DNA from: Mercurialis annua
Lineage: Eukaryota > Streptophyta > Magnoliopsida > Malpighiales > Euphorbiaceae
NCBI RefSeq assembly: GCF_937616625.2
Contig: NC_065571.1
Coordinates: forward strand, 16,618,501-16,682,500
Direction of reading: 5' to 3'
DNA: 64,000 bases
Below are positions 1 to 10,814 of the stretch, one piece after another. The number at the start of each line of letters is the position of its first letter. Position 1 is the stretch's first letter. The notes below the pieces were generated by a model. It was not told where the DNA came from and did not search any database. It saw only the letters and a program-made list of their open reading frames with translations. Made by a program: the position numbers and the translations under genes.

Positions 1-983
1 TCTGAACCTCAAAAAGTTTTATTGCATTTTTGTAAGTAGTGAACCGATGCAAGACTATTATGCTTTGACATTCGTTTCTATTTTTGGAACGATTATCCAT
101 AATGTTTTAACAAAAACAAGAAAGGAAAAGTTCAGAACTAAAATCAGCAGGTAAGACGACTAGGCACGACTGCACTAATGGCTTTGGAGCAGTCATCAAA
201 ATGAACTCAGAAGAAGCCTAAAATTGGCAATGCTCCGCTCTCTCTGACTTTTCCAGAACACGAGAGCTAGCACATTAGTTATACACTGTCACTTGAGACC
301 AATAATAACCAGAGTGCACGAAAATGAAAACGTTAAAACTGGAAAATAGTGAAATTAAAAATGGCGAAACATCATCGTTCACAAATACATGTTATAAATA
401 TAAAGTTTATATAGTAGTTTCATAAGCATTTCCAAAATGGAACGGAAACACCAAAACATAGGAATCGATATGTTTCCGTGCAACATAGGTCTAGAGTGGA
501 GGTAATCATCAAAATCAACCAAAGTGTTGTCAAGTACCTTGCCAAAAAAGCAAGCTATCCAGGAAAACTATGCTGACTTAGATGAACAATGAAAATTGAG
601 ATGAAAAATGGATGACAAAATTTTGATTCTTTCAGAAAAGAGGATTGTACCCTAAATATATAAGGAAGTATCACTTCCATTCACATCGAATTCAGCAAAA
701 GGACTATTATCGAACATATCTAAAGAACAATTTCTTAAAGATAAAGAAGAAGAAATACGCCACAATTCCAGTTTCTAAAACTTTCAAGTCTAATATAAGA
801 AAATTAATTAACACTAGAAAATAAACAGAAAACGAGAAACATAAAAAAGTAAACAAGAATAAAATTTTGTTATCACATATATTCACAATCATAGAAAACA
901 TCAGATAAAACAAATCAAAATAAGATTCCCTTTATCTTCTATATAAAAATAAATTAATAATACTAATTTAGCAATTAACAATA
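1..983. other. Last-intron sequence of the CRPK1-like gene, no exon seen
   Basis: AT-rich sequence without any stretch encoding the missing kinase C-terminus on the minus strand. It contains one copy of a small TIR repeat (about 300-490) that recurs in two other introns of the same gene and ends in TTTCCGTGCAACATAG. Otherwise nothing recognisable. Confidence 0.5.
300..490. repeat. Dispersed foldback-like repeat, copy 1
   Basis: Ends with TTTCCGTGCAACATAG near 473-488; the interior shares the TATAAATATAAA and ATTTCCAAAATGGAA-like parts with the copies at 2570-2742 and 3830-3972. The paired outer motifs are TATGTTGCACGGAAA and its complement. The left border is uncertain. Probably a small non-autonomous DNA transposon; superfamily not determined. 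Confidence 0.5.
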
Positions 984-1352
984 GGCCTAATGTCTTAAAA
1001 AAACCCGACCTTTCATCTTCTTGTCAATTCCACCCTGACGTTGTAAATCAGTCAATTTTACCCAATTTTGCATTTTTTCATTTCAATTGTACCCTAAAAC
1101 ATAAAATTAATTTTTTTTTATTTGATAAAAATTCTCTAAATTGATTCTTTTTGCATTAAATTAATTTTTTACATTAAATGACCATTTTTGAACAATTTTG
1201 TTGAATTTTTGTCAAATAAATAAAGATCAATTTTATGCTTTAGGGTACAATTGAAATGAAAAAATGCAAAATGGGATAAAATTAACAAATTTTCAACGTC
1301 AGGGTAGGATTGAAAAGGGGATGAAAGGTCGGGGTTTTTTAAGACATTAAGC
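984..1352. mobile_element. MULE-type MITE (family A) with 10-bp target duplication
   Basis: A 369-bp foldback element starting GGCCTAATGTCTTAAAAAA and ending with the near-complement. ATTAACAATA occurs at both 974-983 and 1353-1362, a 10-bp target-site duplication typical of Mutator-like elements. Both arms contain the conserved ACCCTGACGTTG / CAACGTCAGGGT block. The same family recurs at 18952-19456. No coding capacity. Confidence 0.88.
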
Positions 1353-1420
1353 ATTAACAATAAGAGTCCACAGATTTTCTGCACATCTCTTCTTTTTTGC
1401 CTGAGTTAATATTAAATATA

Positions 1421-1739
1421 GGCTTAAATGCAACAAAAATCACTGACTTTCGCGTGTTTTTGGTATTTTAACATAATCTTTAAATTTTGGCAAAAAAGTA
1501 CACGAAGTTTCAAAATTTTGCAATTAAAGACATCGGCACCATTTTGGATCTAAAACGACACCGTTTTAGATTAAAACGGCGTCGTTTTTGATGTAAAATT
1601 GCACTATTTTTCAAAGGAAACACACACGTGCTCTTAATTGCAAAATTTTGAAAGTTTATGTATTTTTTTGCCAAAATTAAAAGATTATGTTAAATACAAA
1701 AAACACGCAAAAGTTGGTGACTTTTGGCGCATTTAAGCC
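1421..1739. mobile_element. MULE-type MITE (family B), older copy
   Basis: About 319 bp starting GGCTTAAATGC and ending GCATTTAAGCC, with the arm motif ACTTTCGCGTGTTTTTGGTA. The centre has AAAACGACACCGTTTTAG-like palindromic text. Flanks TTAAATATA and TTTAATAGA agree at 7 of 9 positions, an eroded target duplication. The second copy at 49337-49649 has a perfect 9-bp duplication, which supports these borders. Confidence 0.8.
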
Positions 1740-2186
1740 TTTAATAGATTAGAATAGAAACTAGTTTCAAAAAAATATTAGAATAGAAACTATAAGTTGT
1801 TCTTGTTTTTCAATAAACAAGATGAATGCTCTGTGTATTAAATTGAATTTCTTTCAAATTAAGTCGTCTAAATTGTTTACTAGTCTTGTAATTTCAGGAT
1901 CCAATAGTACGGTTTCAAGATTCTATAAATAAATTCTTAGGCTGCAAGTTAATCCACCTATCTGAAGTTGCCAATAATTTGTTTTCTTCTCTTATTGAAA
2001 TAACAAGCTCCATAATAAATTAGATATCTGCAGTTTAGAATCAACGAAGAGAGAATTAACACTTTCTTCCGAATGCCAATGCAAAACTTCTATCTTTATT
2101 GCCTCTTTTAAACAAAACATGAACTTACCACAGTACTAAACACTCTTTAACTATCTAGGAATGTAATGAACAAAAGAAGCTCATAC

Positions 2187-4139
2187 CCTTTCAAGAAGAT
2201 ATTGCTCTTCTGATGGTAACCTCTTGTTTGTGTTGCTCCTCCCAGAGACAATTTCAAGCAGTAGAACGCCAAAACTGTATATATCTGCTTTCCTCGTCAA
2301 TTGACCGCGGAGAGCATATTCAGGTGCCAAATAACCTCTATTTGAAACAAACAAAGACAGCAACATAAATGTGTCAGAAGTGTAAGTTGGTACAGATGAA
2401 AGTGATTTTATTTTTATTGAATACCACTCCGACATGATTTTATATTATTTGCTACATTATCACAGTTTGAAGAGACTGAAATTGCGAAGAAATTTCAATC
2501 AATCATACAAAACTATTTCATGTGTAATGCATATGCATGCAAAAGACTATTGTAATAGGCAGTCGCAAGCTATGTTGCACGGAAATGAAATATTAAAACA
2601 GAAAATGCTGAAATATGAAACAGTCAAACGATATTTTACTATAATAGGTTATAAATATAATATATTGATGTTTGAAATGTTTCTGGAAATGGAAACGACA
2701 TGTTCAAACGTAGGACTCGACAAGTTATCATGCAACATAGGGCGCAAGTGATCAACTGATAAGTACCAAGCAACGTCCATTGAATTAGAGTTCAGAATGC
2801 ATTAAACAATTACTCAGTATTCATTTTGCAAAAGAAAACTAAAAAAACATAAGCATGTCAAAAAAATCTGTAATATGTATGTAAACTTACGCAGTCCCAG
2901 CAACACGTGTACTAATATGTGTTTCGTTGTTGGGGAAAAGCTTTGCAAGACCAAAATCTGAAATTTTGGGCATGAGGTTTCTATCAAGAAGGATATTGCT
3001 TGCTTTGATATCCCTATGAACAATATGTGGCTGGACTTCTTCATGAAGAAATGCAAGCCCCTGTGCAACACCTATACATATTTTACGCCTTACAGGCCAA
3101 CTGAACTGAATGCTGCTGCAGCGTCCACCTTTAAAGTAAAAGAAAATTGTTAAAATTTAAGGAGAGAAGAAACACAAATGAAGAAAAAATGGTGGATATA
3201 CCTAGAAGTGTTTGTGCAAGGCTATTATTGTCAAGATACCCATAAACCAAAATTCTATGACTTCCTTCTACACAACAACCAGACAACTTAACCAGGTTCT
3301 CATGCTCTATATCTGTAATTAATTCTATTTCCGTCAAAAATTCCCGCACCCCTTGACTTGAGCCAGCTGACAGCACCTTTATGGCAGCTACAGAGCCATC
3401 CCTGAGCGTTCCCTATTCATTCACAAAAACATTTTATGAGTTGAGCACTGCCAGTAAATCAGGGAGCAGTTTAATAACATGTTCAAAAATGAAATTCGTA
3501 GTCACAACTTGGAAAATTACCTTGTAGACAGAACCAAAACCTCCCTGCCCAATTTTATTTCCGGGACTAAAATTTTCAGTTGCTACCCGCAATTCTTTAT
3601 ATGTGTACAAGTGAGTATTCTGAATGCCTGATACCTCTGCACAATGTAAGGACTCAATTAGAGATCAGAATTTGCGACATAGACATAAAACATAAGGGAT
3701 CAGAAAAACATAACACACGGAGAGAAGTCAAAGAAGAGGGAAACTAAGATAGTTAGTAAAGAGAAACTTAATGAGTAATGAAAAATCTGCCAGTTTCACG
3801 GAGGTCTCGATAGAAATCTATGCAGCACATAAACACAGAAGCGGCAAATGTTGAGACGGCATTTTTCAGAAAATAGGTCATAAATATATATTTTTGAAGT
3901 TCCAAAAGTGTTTCCGGGAATGGAAACCAAACACCGAAATGTGGCACTCAACAAGTTCCTATGCAACATAGATCAATCTTCCTGTGTATTCCATTTGTAC
4001 ATTACTTTAAACTAACAATTGAAACTGAATGACAAAGAGATAGAGGATAATAATTGAGCTGCATACCATCATCAACATCTCTAGTTCTTCGAGGTGGCGA
4101 GCCTTGCCGCTTTCTGAAAAAGGAATAAAAACAAGTCAT
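2187..4139 (-). CDS. CRPK1: CRPK1-like receptor-like cytoplasmic kinase (3' end outside window)
   Basis: Predicted Ser/Thr protein kinase closely resembling Arabidopsis CRPK1 (cold-responsive protein kinase 1, a plasma-membrane-associated kinase that phosphorylates 14-3-3 proteins in cold signalling; this role is family knowledge). Exons on the minus strand: 4139-4067, 3636-3521, 3412-3202, 3128-2891, 2337-2187, all with GT-AG borders and consistent phases, giving 263 codons. Visible are the short basic N-terminus starting MTCFYSFF, glycine loop GQGGFG, catalytic lysine in AAIKVL, catalytic loop [13 protein letters not shown] in SDFGLAKL and APE in GYLAPEYA. There is no signal peptide or membrane span. 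The start is the first ATG after a splice acceptor at 4144-4143. The reading frame is open and undamaged. The C-terminal lobe end (expected after YLLER) is not found in 1-2186, so the last intron exceeds 2.1 kb and the final exon lies to the left. Confidence 0.9.
2570..2742. repeat. Dispersed foldback-like repeat, copy 2
   Basis: Begins CTATGTTGCACGGAAATG and ends ATCATGCAACATAG. Shares its interior (TATAAATATAA, GTTTCTGGAAATGGAAACGA) with the copies at 300-490 and 3830-3972. It lies in the intron between the last two exons seen of the CRPK1-like gene. Confidence 0.6.
3830..3972. repeat. Dispersed foldback-like repeat, copy 3
   Basis: Carries GTTTCCGGGAATGGAAACC and ends TATGCAACATAG, matching copies 1 and 2. 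Located in intron 1 of the coding part of the CRPK1-like gene. The left terminus is degraded. Confidence 0.5.
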
Positions 4140-4142
4140 CGC

Positions 4143-5250
4143 CTGGTTGTTTATGCAAGCCAATACTTCACCAGAATTCCCTTACCCTGCCAAAGTAGCA
4201 GTCAATGTGTCATTCTGCATCCTCATAATTTGAAAACTAAATGCTTATTAAGCTGCAAGTTATTTTAGATAATAAAAGCTTCACCGTTTGGATCGAGATC
4301 AAAATCCATGAATTTGACACCATCCATGAATTCCGACGTCCTAGAGGAAAACTTAAAATCCATCATTTTTAAGAATAATAGATTGCTTTAAACCTTTATT
4401 ATTCCAAAAATATCCGTCTAAATCCATGGATTTTAAATGCAATCCACACTCTGAAATTTACAAATCTATGGATTTCAAATTCACTCGATCGAAACGGTGA
4501 AGAATTCGATTTAGAAGGCCTCATCATGTGTGTATGAGACCTAAACAGCAAATATAACAACCTGTTCAAGAACAGCCAATTGTTTTACAACTCTGAATTC
4601 ATCACTTTTAAAGAACTCCTTGAAGAAGCTCAATGTAAACATGGTATAATTTTGATGACATATTGAAAGAGAAAGTTGAACAAATATTCAACATAATGAG
4701 CTCAAAATAGTTGAACAAATATTCAACAATTTATAAATATTATTAAATCCATTTACTTTGACAAATATTGACATGTCAAATTACAACAACTTAACAAAAG
4801 CAAGAGACAAAAACAACACAATGGCCAAAAAGTAAACATTTTTAAAATCTTGGTTTGTTTATTTGCTAGGAAAGAACCAAGAACAGAAACATAGAGCAGA
4901 TTACAAGCTAAAAAGTTTAACAAATTGCCAGTCAAGATCAAAGAAAACCCAAATGGATGTAAATACAGAAAAAGTCCAATCTTTTCTTGGACATTGCTGT
5001 TTTCTTTCACTTTCCCAGGAAACAAACAGCAGGAAAATGAAGGGTAATCTTACCTTTCAAAAACGAAAAGCCCAGTGACTAAGGTAGCTCACATGAGCAG
5101 GTAAAATGAGTGAAGATGGAAAATTTAGAGATTGGAGTTGAGAATTTATTGTAAAGTTGAATAATAAAGCTCCTGCAATGAGTGAGATCTTTTTTTTCGT
5201 TGACAAAACTGTGCAAATTGACCAACTTGTTATTTTTGGTCTTTCCATTA
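4143..5250 (-). promoter_or_regulatory. 5' UTR intron and leader of the CRPK1-like gene
   Basis: A donor (AAAG followed by GTAAG, exon end 5054) and an acceptor (CAG at 4145-4143) define a probable 911-bp intron in the 5' leader, so the 5' UTR exon would begin somewhere between 5055 and about 5300. No ATG-initiated coding exon of this kinase family is expected or seen there. The transcription start cannot be fixed from sequence alone. The intron holds the foldback element 4279-4502. Confidence 0.5.
4279..4502. mobile_element. Foldback MITE with TIR CTTCACCGTTT
   Basis: Termini CTTCACCGTTTGGATCGAG and its near-complement face each other 224 bp apart, and ATCCATGGATTT-like blocks are repeated inside in both orientations. 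A clear target duplication is not visible, so the superfamily is open (Tourist-like is possible). It lies in the 5' UTR intron of the kinase gene. Confidence 0.6.
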
Positions 5251-5494
5251 TCAGCAGGGGAGAATGTAGAAAGAAAAGGTTGACTATTCTTTTTATTATT
5301 TTTATGAGAAAATGACTTTTTTCTAATTTATTGTCAAATTAACTTTTTTGCAATGTTTTGAAAATCGGACCGGAGATCGATCCGGTTTCATCGGGATTCA
5401 TGGTTCGACTGGTTCAACTGATTTGACTCGGATTTTTTGATTTTAATAATTAATTATTAAATTAAAAAAATATGTAGTATTATTATTTATTAAA

Positions 5495-5786
5495 GGTAAA
5501 AGGTACAAAAAAAACCCTAAGGTTATCCCAAAAGCACAAGACAGCCCCTAAACTTTTTTTAAAAATTAAGGGTGTTTTTTAATTTTTTTTTTCTTAGAGC
5601 CATGTCACCCATTTAACATCTGTTAGTCAAAGTTATGGATGGAGAGGGTTTTTTGTTCGACTTTAGAACTATGAGAGTTTATTTATTCGATTTTGATACA
5701 AGGAGAGTTGTTTTGGGCCAAAAAAAAGTTAAGGGGTTGTCTTGTACGTTTGAAAAAACTTGGAGGATTTTTTTGTACCTTTTATT
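5495..5786. mobile_element. MULE-type MITE nested in the hAT-like element
   Basis: 292-bp foldback, inward from GGTAAAAGGTACAAAAAAAA and GTACCTTTTATT. TTTATTAAA flanks both ends (5486-5494, 5787-5795), a 9-bp duplication. No coding potential. Part of one arm resembles the sequence at about 39500-39560. Confidence 0.82.
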
Positions 5787-5917
5787 TTTATTAAATAAAA
5801 AATAATTATTATTCTTATTATGTTTGACTAGTTTGTACCAAAAAAAATATCAATATCAAATTTAAAAATTCTTAAAAAGAACAGATTTATATTTCTCAAT
5901 AATAATTTTAAATTTTT

Positions 5918-5919
5918 TC

Positions 5920-5951
<32 letters not shown>

Positions 5952-5952
5952 A
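5918..5952. repeat. (AT)n(GT)n microsatellite
   Basis: A run of AT dinucleotides passes directly into a run of GT dinucleotides (compound microsatellite), inside the hAT-like element. Confidence 0.9.
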
Positions 5953-6061
5953 TAATATTATATTTAGTTAGATTAAAGAAATAGTTATTTAATATATTTA
6001 TACGTTATTAATTAATATTTAGAATAATTTAATTAACAAATCTTGACCATTAGAAAATATT

Positions 6062-6250
6062 GATAAAAGTATGAGTATCCCATGCAACCGTTGCGCCACG
6101 TCATTTTTACATCAAGCCAATAAGCATTTGCGATAGGGAATCTTTTAATTATTAGTCTTTTTTTTAACATTTAATTTTCCACATAATTAACGCACAATTG
6201 ATTTGTTGCACGAATGACATGGTGCAACGGTTGCGTGCAATAATTTTTCT
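6062..6250. mobile_element. Short MITE nested in the hAT-like element
   Basis: 189-bp sequence with arms GCAACCGTTGCGCCACGTCATT and a complementary right arm. Flanks GAAAATATT and AAAAATATT match at 8 of 9 bases. Likely MULE-type; borders approximate. Confidence 0.58.
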
Positions 6251-6726
6251 AAAAATATTAGAAATAGTTCATAAAATAAATTAATACATAATTTATTTAC
6301 ATAAAATTTAGTTAAAGAGCATTGATTTTTCATTTAAAGTTGCATTTATTGTCATATTATTCTAACAATAAACTAAGAAAATATAAGCAGGTAGTAAAAG
6401 AAAAAACAAAAAACAAAAACATTACTCCTAATCACATATATTTAACACTAAAAGTCTAATTCTTGACTTTTGGCCCCCCACGTGAATAAAACTTTACTAA
6501 CTGACAGTGTCAGCTATAACAAAATGGTGATTGTTGAGCATAAATTCAAAAAATCGAATTATGACGGTTTTGATTGAAAATCGGATTTTACCGGTTTAAT
6601 CCGGTTTTAACCGATTTTTGTGAATGTCTGATTTTAATATGTAACCGGATCGGACAGAAAGCCGGTTCGCAGTTAATCTGGTTCAACCGGCCGGTCCGGT
6701 CTGATTTTAACAACATTGCTTTTTTG

Positions 6727-7070
6727 TTTGAATATGTGTGAAACTAACTACATTGCCGTATAGAGTTTCCTAAGCTTCACTTCCAAGAGGCACGATACAT
6801 AGCATATAACCGAGCATAACATATAGCTGAACATAATATATAACCGAGCATAGTAATATATACCCGAGTACTAGTACATAATAAGTTACGATACATTAAC
6901 CAAACAAAATACATGAACCGAGTAAAACCATCTATCAACCAGAACTCAATTGAATAGCCAAAGACCGAGTGTAGTATGGCTCAACACCGAGATAGTGCAC
7001 GCGCAAACAAAAAACATTCTCATACTTTTGATAAGAGGTATCCTGACACTATGCCGGGGTATCATAAAAA
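6727..7070. other. Repeat-like leader before the pol relic
   Basis: Contains several imperfect short direct repeats of the form ATATAACCGAGCATA (about 6795-6880). No open frame of note. It probably belongs to the retroelement whose pol fragment follows, but the junction is not clear. Confidence 0.4.
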
Positions 7071-9479
7071 ATGAATCGAACCCAACCCAGAAAAAATACA
7101 GTATTAGGACACTTCGTATCGTGCTCAACAAAGATCTATCTGCCCTTTTTCAAAACCTTTAGAAAAGTCAAAAATTTTGAGTGGAACAACGAATGCCAAA
7201 AAGCGTTTGAAGTGTTGAAATCATTCTTAAGTTCTCTACCGTTACTCGGGAAACCAGAAACAGGTGAAATATTGTACTTATATGTAACCAACGAGACTGT
7301 GGCCTCAGGCCTAAAAAAAGAAGAAAAGGGAGAATAATTGCCGATATACTACACCAAAAAGGTGTTGAAAGGCCTGGAGCTAGGATACAATAAGATAGAA
7401 AAATCCGTGTTTGTATTGATACACGGTAGACAAGCTGATAAGTTAATTCCAGGCACATACTGTGGTGGTACGAACTAACCAGCCGCTGAAAAAAAGCCTT
7501 AGGAGAACCAAAAACTTCTAGAAGACTGGTCAATTGGTCAGTCATGTTGGGAGCGTACGACATCAAATATGAGCCAAGACCATCTGTGGAAGCACAAATC
7601 GTGACAGACTTCGTGGCCGAGACAACAACACATGATCAACCAGAGATAGTGGATGAAAGCATCATTAAGTGGAGACTGTCTAGAGCCGGAGTTGTACTAA
7701 TCGGTCCACACACCATAAAAATGAAACACTCGGTTAACTTAAATTTTCCTACAACAAATAACTCTGTCGAGTATGAGGATCTGATAGCTGGTCTAAAAAT
7801 GGCAAGGGTGGTGAAAGCAGAACAACTAAAAGTCCAAAGCGACTCCCGGTAAGTGGTGAACCAAGTACTTGGTAACTTAAGTCAAAGATTAAGAAATGAA
7901 AAATTGTGTAGCAAGAGAAGAAGAGCTACTAACCAAGATTATCGAGGAACGGGGGAAATGGGAGATAGAGAAAATCCCGAGGAATGAAAATACTGAGGCA
8001 GACACCTTGGCAAAAGCATGGGCAGCCGAAGAACTTACACCGGGCATACCTTACACGGTACAACACCACAGCAGCTTATAAAACATGTAAGCAATATTTC
8101 TCACACAGCCATTAGACCTATGGATGGAGCACATTGTAACATACCTGGAAAGCGGAGTCTTACCTAAAGACAAGAAAATAAAAAGAGAAGTAAATAAGCG
8201 AGCACCAAACTTCTCGTTTATTGATGGTAGGATATAGCGACAATCTTTCGTACACCCTTGGTTAAGGTGCCTGACAATCGAGGAAGACCAATACGTTCAA
8301 GCCGAGATACACGAAGGCATATGCGAGAACTGCCAATACCACCAGAATGTTCATCACCAACCCACCGTCGAGAAAAACCCAATTGTTAGCCCCTGGCCAT
8401 TCAGCATGTGGGGTATGGATATCGTTGGTCCTTTTCCGATGGCAACCAGGAAAAGAAAATTCTTGATAATAGCATTTGATCACTTTTTATAATGGGTAGA
8501 GGCGGAGGCATTCACAACAATCAGCGAAACCCGAGTTAGAGATTTCTTTCGACGAGAAATAATTTGTCGTTTCAGCATTACCAAAAATCTTGATCACAGA
8601 CAACAGTAAACAATTTGACAACAAATCTTTTAGGAGAAATTCTTAGGTAGACTCAGTCCACCACGTCATCCGTAGACTAAACCAATCATATCATAAAACC
8701 TCATTAAAATGAAAGTATTCTTGTAATATCATTATTCAAAAGTGTATGCAAATAACAAACGCAATTACAAGAATACCCTCTTTTTTATGAGGTGTTATGA
8801 TATGATTGACTTAGTCCACGGATGACGTGGTAGACTGAGTCTACATAAGAATTTCTCATCTTTTAGAGATTTCTGCTCGGAGAAGGGGATAGACATGCGT
8901 TTCACATCGGTATCATACCCACAAACAAACGGAATGACCGAAGTAACTAACAGAACCATCCTCAATGGTCTGAAGAAAAGGCTAGACGAAGCCAAAGGAA
9001 AATGGTTAGAGGAGCTGCACAGTGTTCTATGGTCATATAGAATAACACCCAGAGCGGGAACAGGAAGAACACCATTTAGCCTAACCTACGAATGTGAAGC
9101 AATGATACCGGTCGATATTGGCATGCCAACTCTGAGAGTACAATACTTCGACGAACTAAAAAACGAAGAAAGCTTGAAAGTATGTACTGACTTATTAGAA
9201 GAACGAAGGGAGCAAGATATAGTACACGTTGAGGCTTACAAGCAAAGGATGGCAAACTTCCATAGCAAAATGGTGAAACCTGTGAATTTTGAAGTCGGAG
9301 ACCTAGTCCAAAGAAGGGCCGACATCAGCAAAGGAGGTGATGGAGTTGGAAAAGTGGAAGCAAACTGGAAAGGGCCATACCAAGTTAAAAAGGTAAGGAA
9401 AGGCAGAGCCTACCACTTAACTTACTTATCAGGAAAAGATCTACCGAGAAGTTGGAACTCAAGAGTTCTGAAAAAGTAA
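7071..9479 (+). pseudogene. Degenerate Ty3/gypsy (Tat-like) pol: RNase H and integrase
   Basis: Remnant of a retrotransposon polyprotein on the plus strand. It opens in the RT/RNase H connection (LPFFKTFRKVKNFEWN near 7140, then YLYVTNETVAS), continues through an RNase H region of the plant gypsy type (YDIKYEPRPSVEAQIVTDF at 7553, NTEADTLAKAWAAEE at 7989), the H2C2-like part of integrase (ICENCQYHQNVHH near 8320), the first core motif WGMDIVGPFP (8410), and after an inserted MITE the C-terminal core YPQTNGMTEVTNRTIL (8917) and the linker up to LPRSWNSRVLKK. Several frameshifts and stops occur. Reverse transcriptase proper is missing from the 5' end. The last 194 codons (8895-9479) are still open. 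Confidence 0.9.
8634..8857. mobile_element. MULE-type MITE inserted in the integrase frame
   Basis: 224-bp foldback with termini GAGAAATTCTTA and TAAGAATTTCTC and long arms (AGACTCAGTCCACCACGTCATC and complement). ATCTTTTAG is duplicated at 8625-8633 and 8858-8866. Removing the element and one duplication joins the two integrase halves, so it inserted after the retroelement. Confidence 0.9.
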
Positions 9480-9654
9480 TACCATTAGTAGCAATGAGAT
9501 GTAATCTAGTTAGTTGGGGGGTTTTTCACTTGCATTCGGGCTAAGAGTTGGCTGTAAGTCAGAATGCAAGTTTTTCCCCATCAATAAAGATAAAATTAAA
9601 AAAGAAGAAAACAACTGTCAAAACGCTATCACACAACCATTTACAAAACTCAAG
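9480..9654 (+). other. 3' flank of the Tat-like pol relic
   Basis: Follows the pol stop and includes a G-tract (TTGGGGGGTTTTTC) and AATAAAGATAAAATTAAAA. It looks like the spacer that in Tat elements separates pol from the 3' tandem-repeat region. No gene seen. Confidence 0.4.
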
Positions 9655-9885
9655 CCATAGCTTGAAAACCGAGATAAGCTATCGATTAATTTCCAAGTAT
9701 AAGCTATCGCTTAATATCCAAAGTATAAGCTATTGCTTAATATCTGAGATCAAATATCGCTTCATATCCGAGATCACCTATTTCTTAATAACTGAGATCA
9801 GCTATCGCTTAATATCCGAGATAACCTATTGCTTAAAATCCAAGTATAAGCTATTGCTTAAATAGAGGATAAACTATTGCTTATA
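9655..9885. repeat. Short tandem array, unit about 20-23 bp
   Basis: About ten imperfect copies of a unit resembling AAGCTATCGCTTAATATCC with GAGATA linkers. Placed just after the pol relic, in the position where Tat-lineage elements carry a hypervariable tandem-repeat 3' region. Confidence 0.8.
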
Positions 9886-10139
9886 TAAGAGAAGAAATCG
9901 CTCACAAAGTTTAATAAATTACTTCAAAAATACAAAACACCTAAGTATTTAAAACTCAAGAAACTATTTAAAAACCGAGATGAACACTTACAAAATAGAG
10001 AAAGAGACAAGCCATCACATTAAGTAAAAGAACACTGAGATAAAAACTTTAACTTTTCGCCATATCATTAATCAAATCATTATTACAAACTACTCGCCTA
10101 TCAACATTATTCACCTCGTCAGGAAGAGACAAACCAGCC

Positions 10140-10814
10140 CCTTACATAGACCCGTGTGAGCGGAGCAGGGTTCGGGGGCCGCTCGCCCAAGGCTTATGGC
10201 TGACTTTTCGATCTGGTAATGGATTTTGAAAAAATGAAGTCGCCACCTAGTTCAACTAGGAAATGCCTTTTAACCAACTAGGTAACCTTGCTCGCTTATG
10301 GGTAAGATTACCGTGCATCGGACCAAGATAAGGGTTTGTGGACCTCCCAAAGACTCGTGTGCTTGGCTTATCGGCTACCGGTTTTATTTGTCGGGAATAT
10401 TTGCATTAATCTTATCTCAACAGTATATGCAGTTCACAGGATATGAAAGCTGTAATTAAACAAGTATGAAAGCAGCAAGCACGTTTGATGCGCACATGAC
10501 TCGATCTTGACTGGCATTTAAGGCAAGTACCAGGTACTCCTAAACATACATCTAACCTTAGAGGTTTCTAACAAGTAACAAAATTATGGCTGGTCTGGAT
10601 ATTTTACATGCACAAAGCCTAAACCGGATGTAAACGTTTGATTGATTGATTTTATTAGTGAGTCTTGAAAAAACCTAACCATTACTACGTTTTCATCGCA
10701 ATCCTATTATGTCTAGCTGATGGGATATATCTACATTACTTGGCTAATTTTTGTGATTAATCCTTTAACCGGTTAATTGGTATGCTTTTGGAAAGCGGTA
10801 AACATTACTGACAT
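10140..10814 (+). repeat. Dispersed repeat X, plus-strand copy
   Basis: Non-coding text with AGTCGCCACCTAGTT, AGGAAATGCCTTTTA and GCTCGCTTATGGGTAAGATTA. A diverged copy in the opposite orientation covers about 39600-40680, with the same block order (AATGCCTTTTATACC, CTCGCTTATGGTGAGATTA, TGGCTTATCG). Probably part of an LTR retrotransposon; identity not known to me. Confidence 0.7.

Larger units (their letters stand above)
5351..6718. mobile_element. Non-autonomous hAT-like element with 8-bp target duplication
   Basis: Termini CAATGTTTTGAAAATCGG and the complement of CAATGTTGTTAAAATCAG, both followed inward by ACCGG-rich text. CTTTTTTG is duplicated at 5343-5350 and 6719-6726, the 8-bp hallmark of hAT elements. 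Length 1368 bp, no transposase. It contains two nested MITEs (5495-5786 and 6062-6250) and a dinucleotide microsatellite. The same terminal family bounds 26934-31190. Confidence 0.85.
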
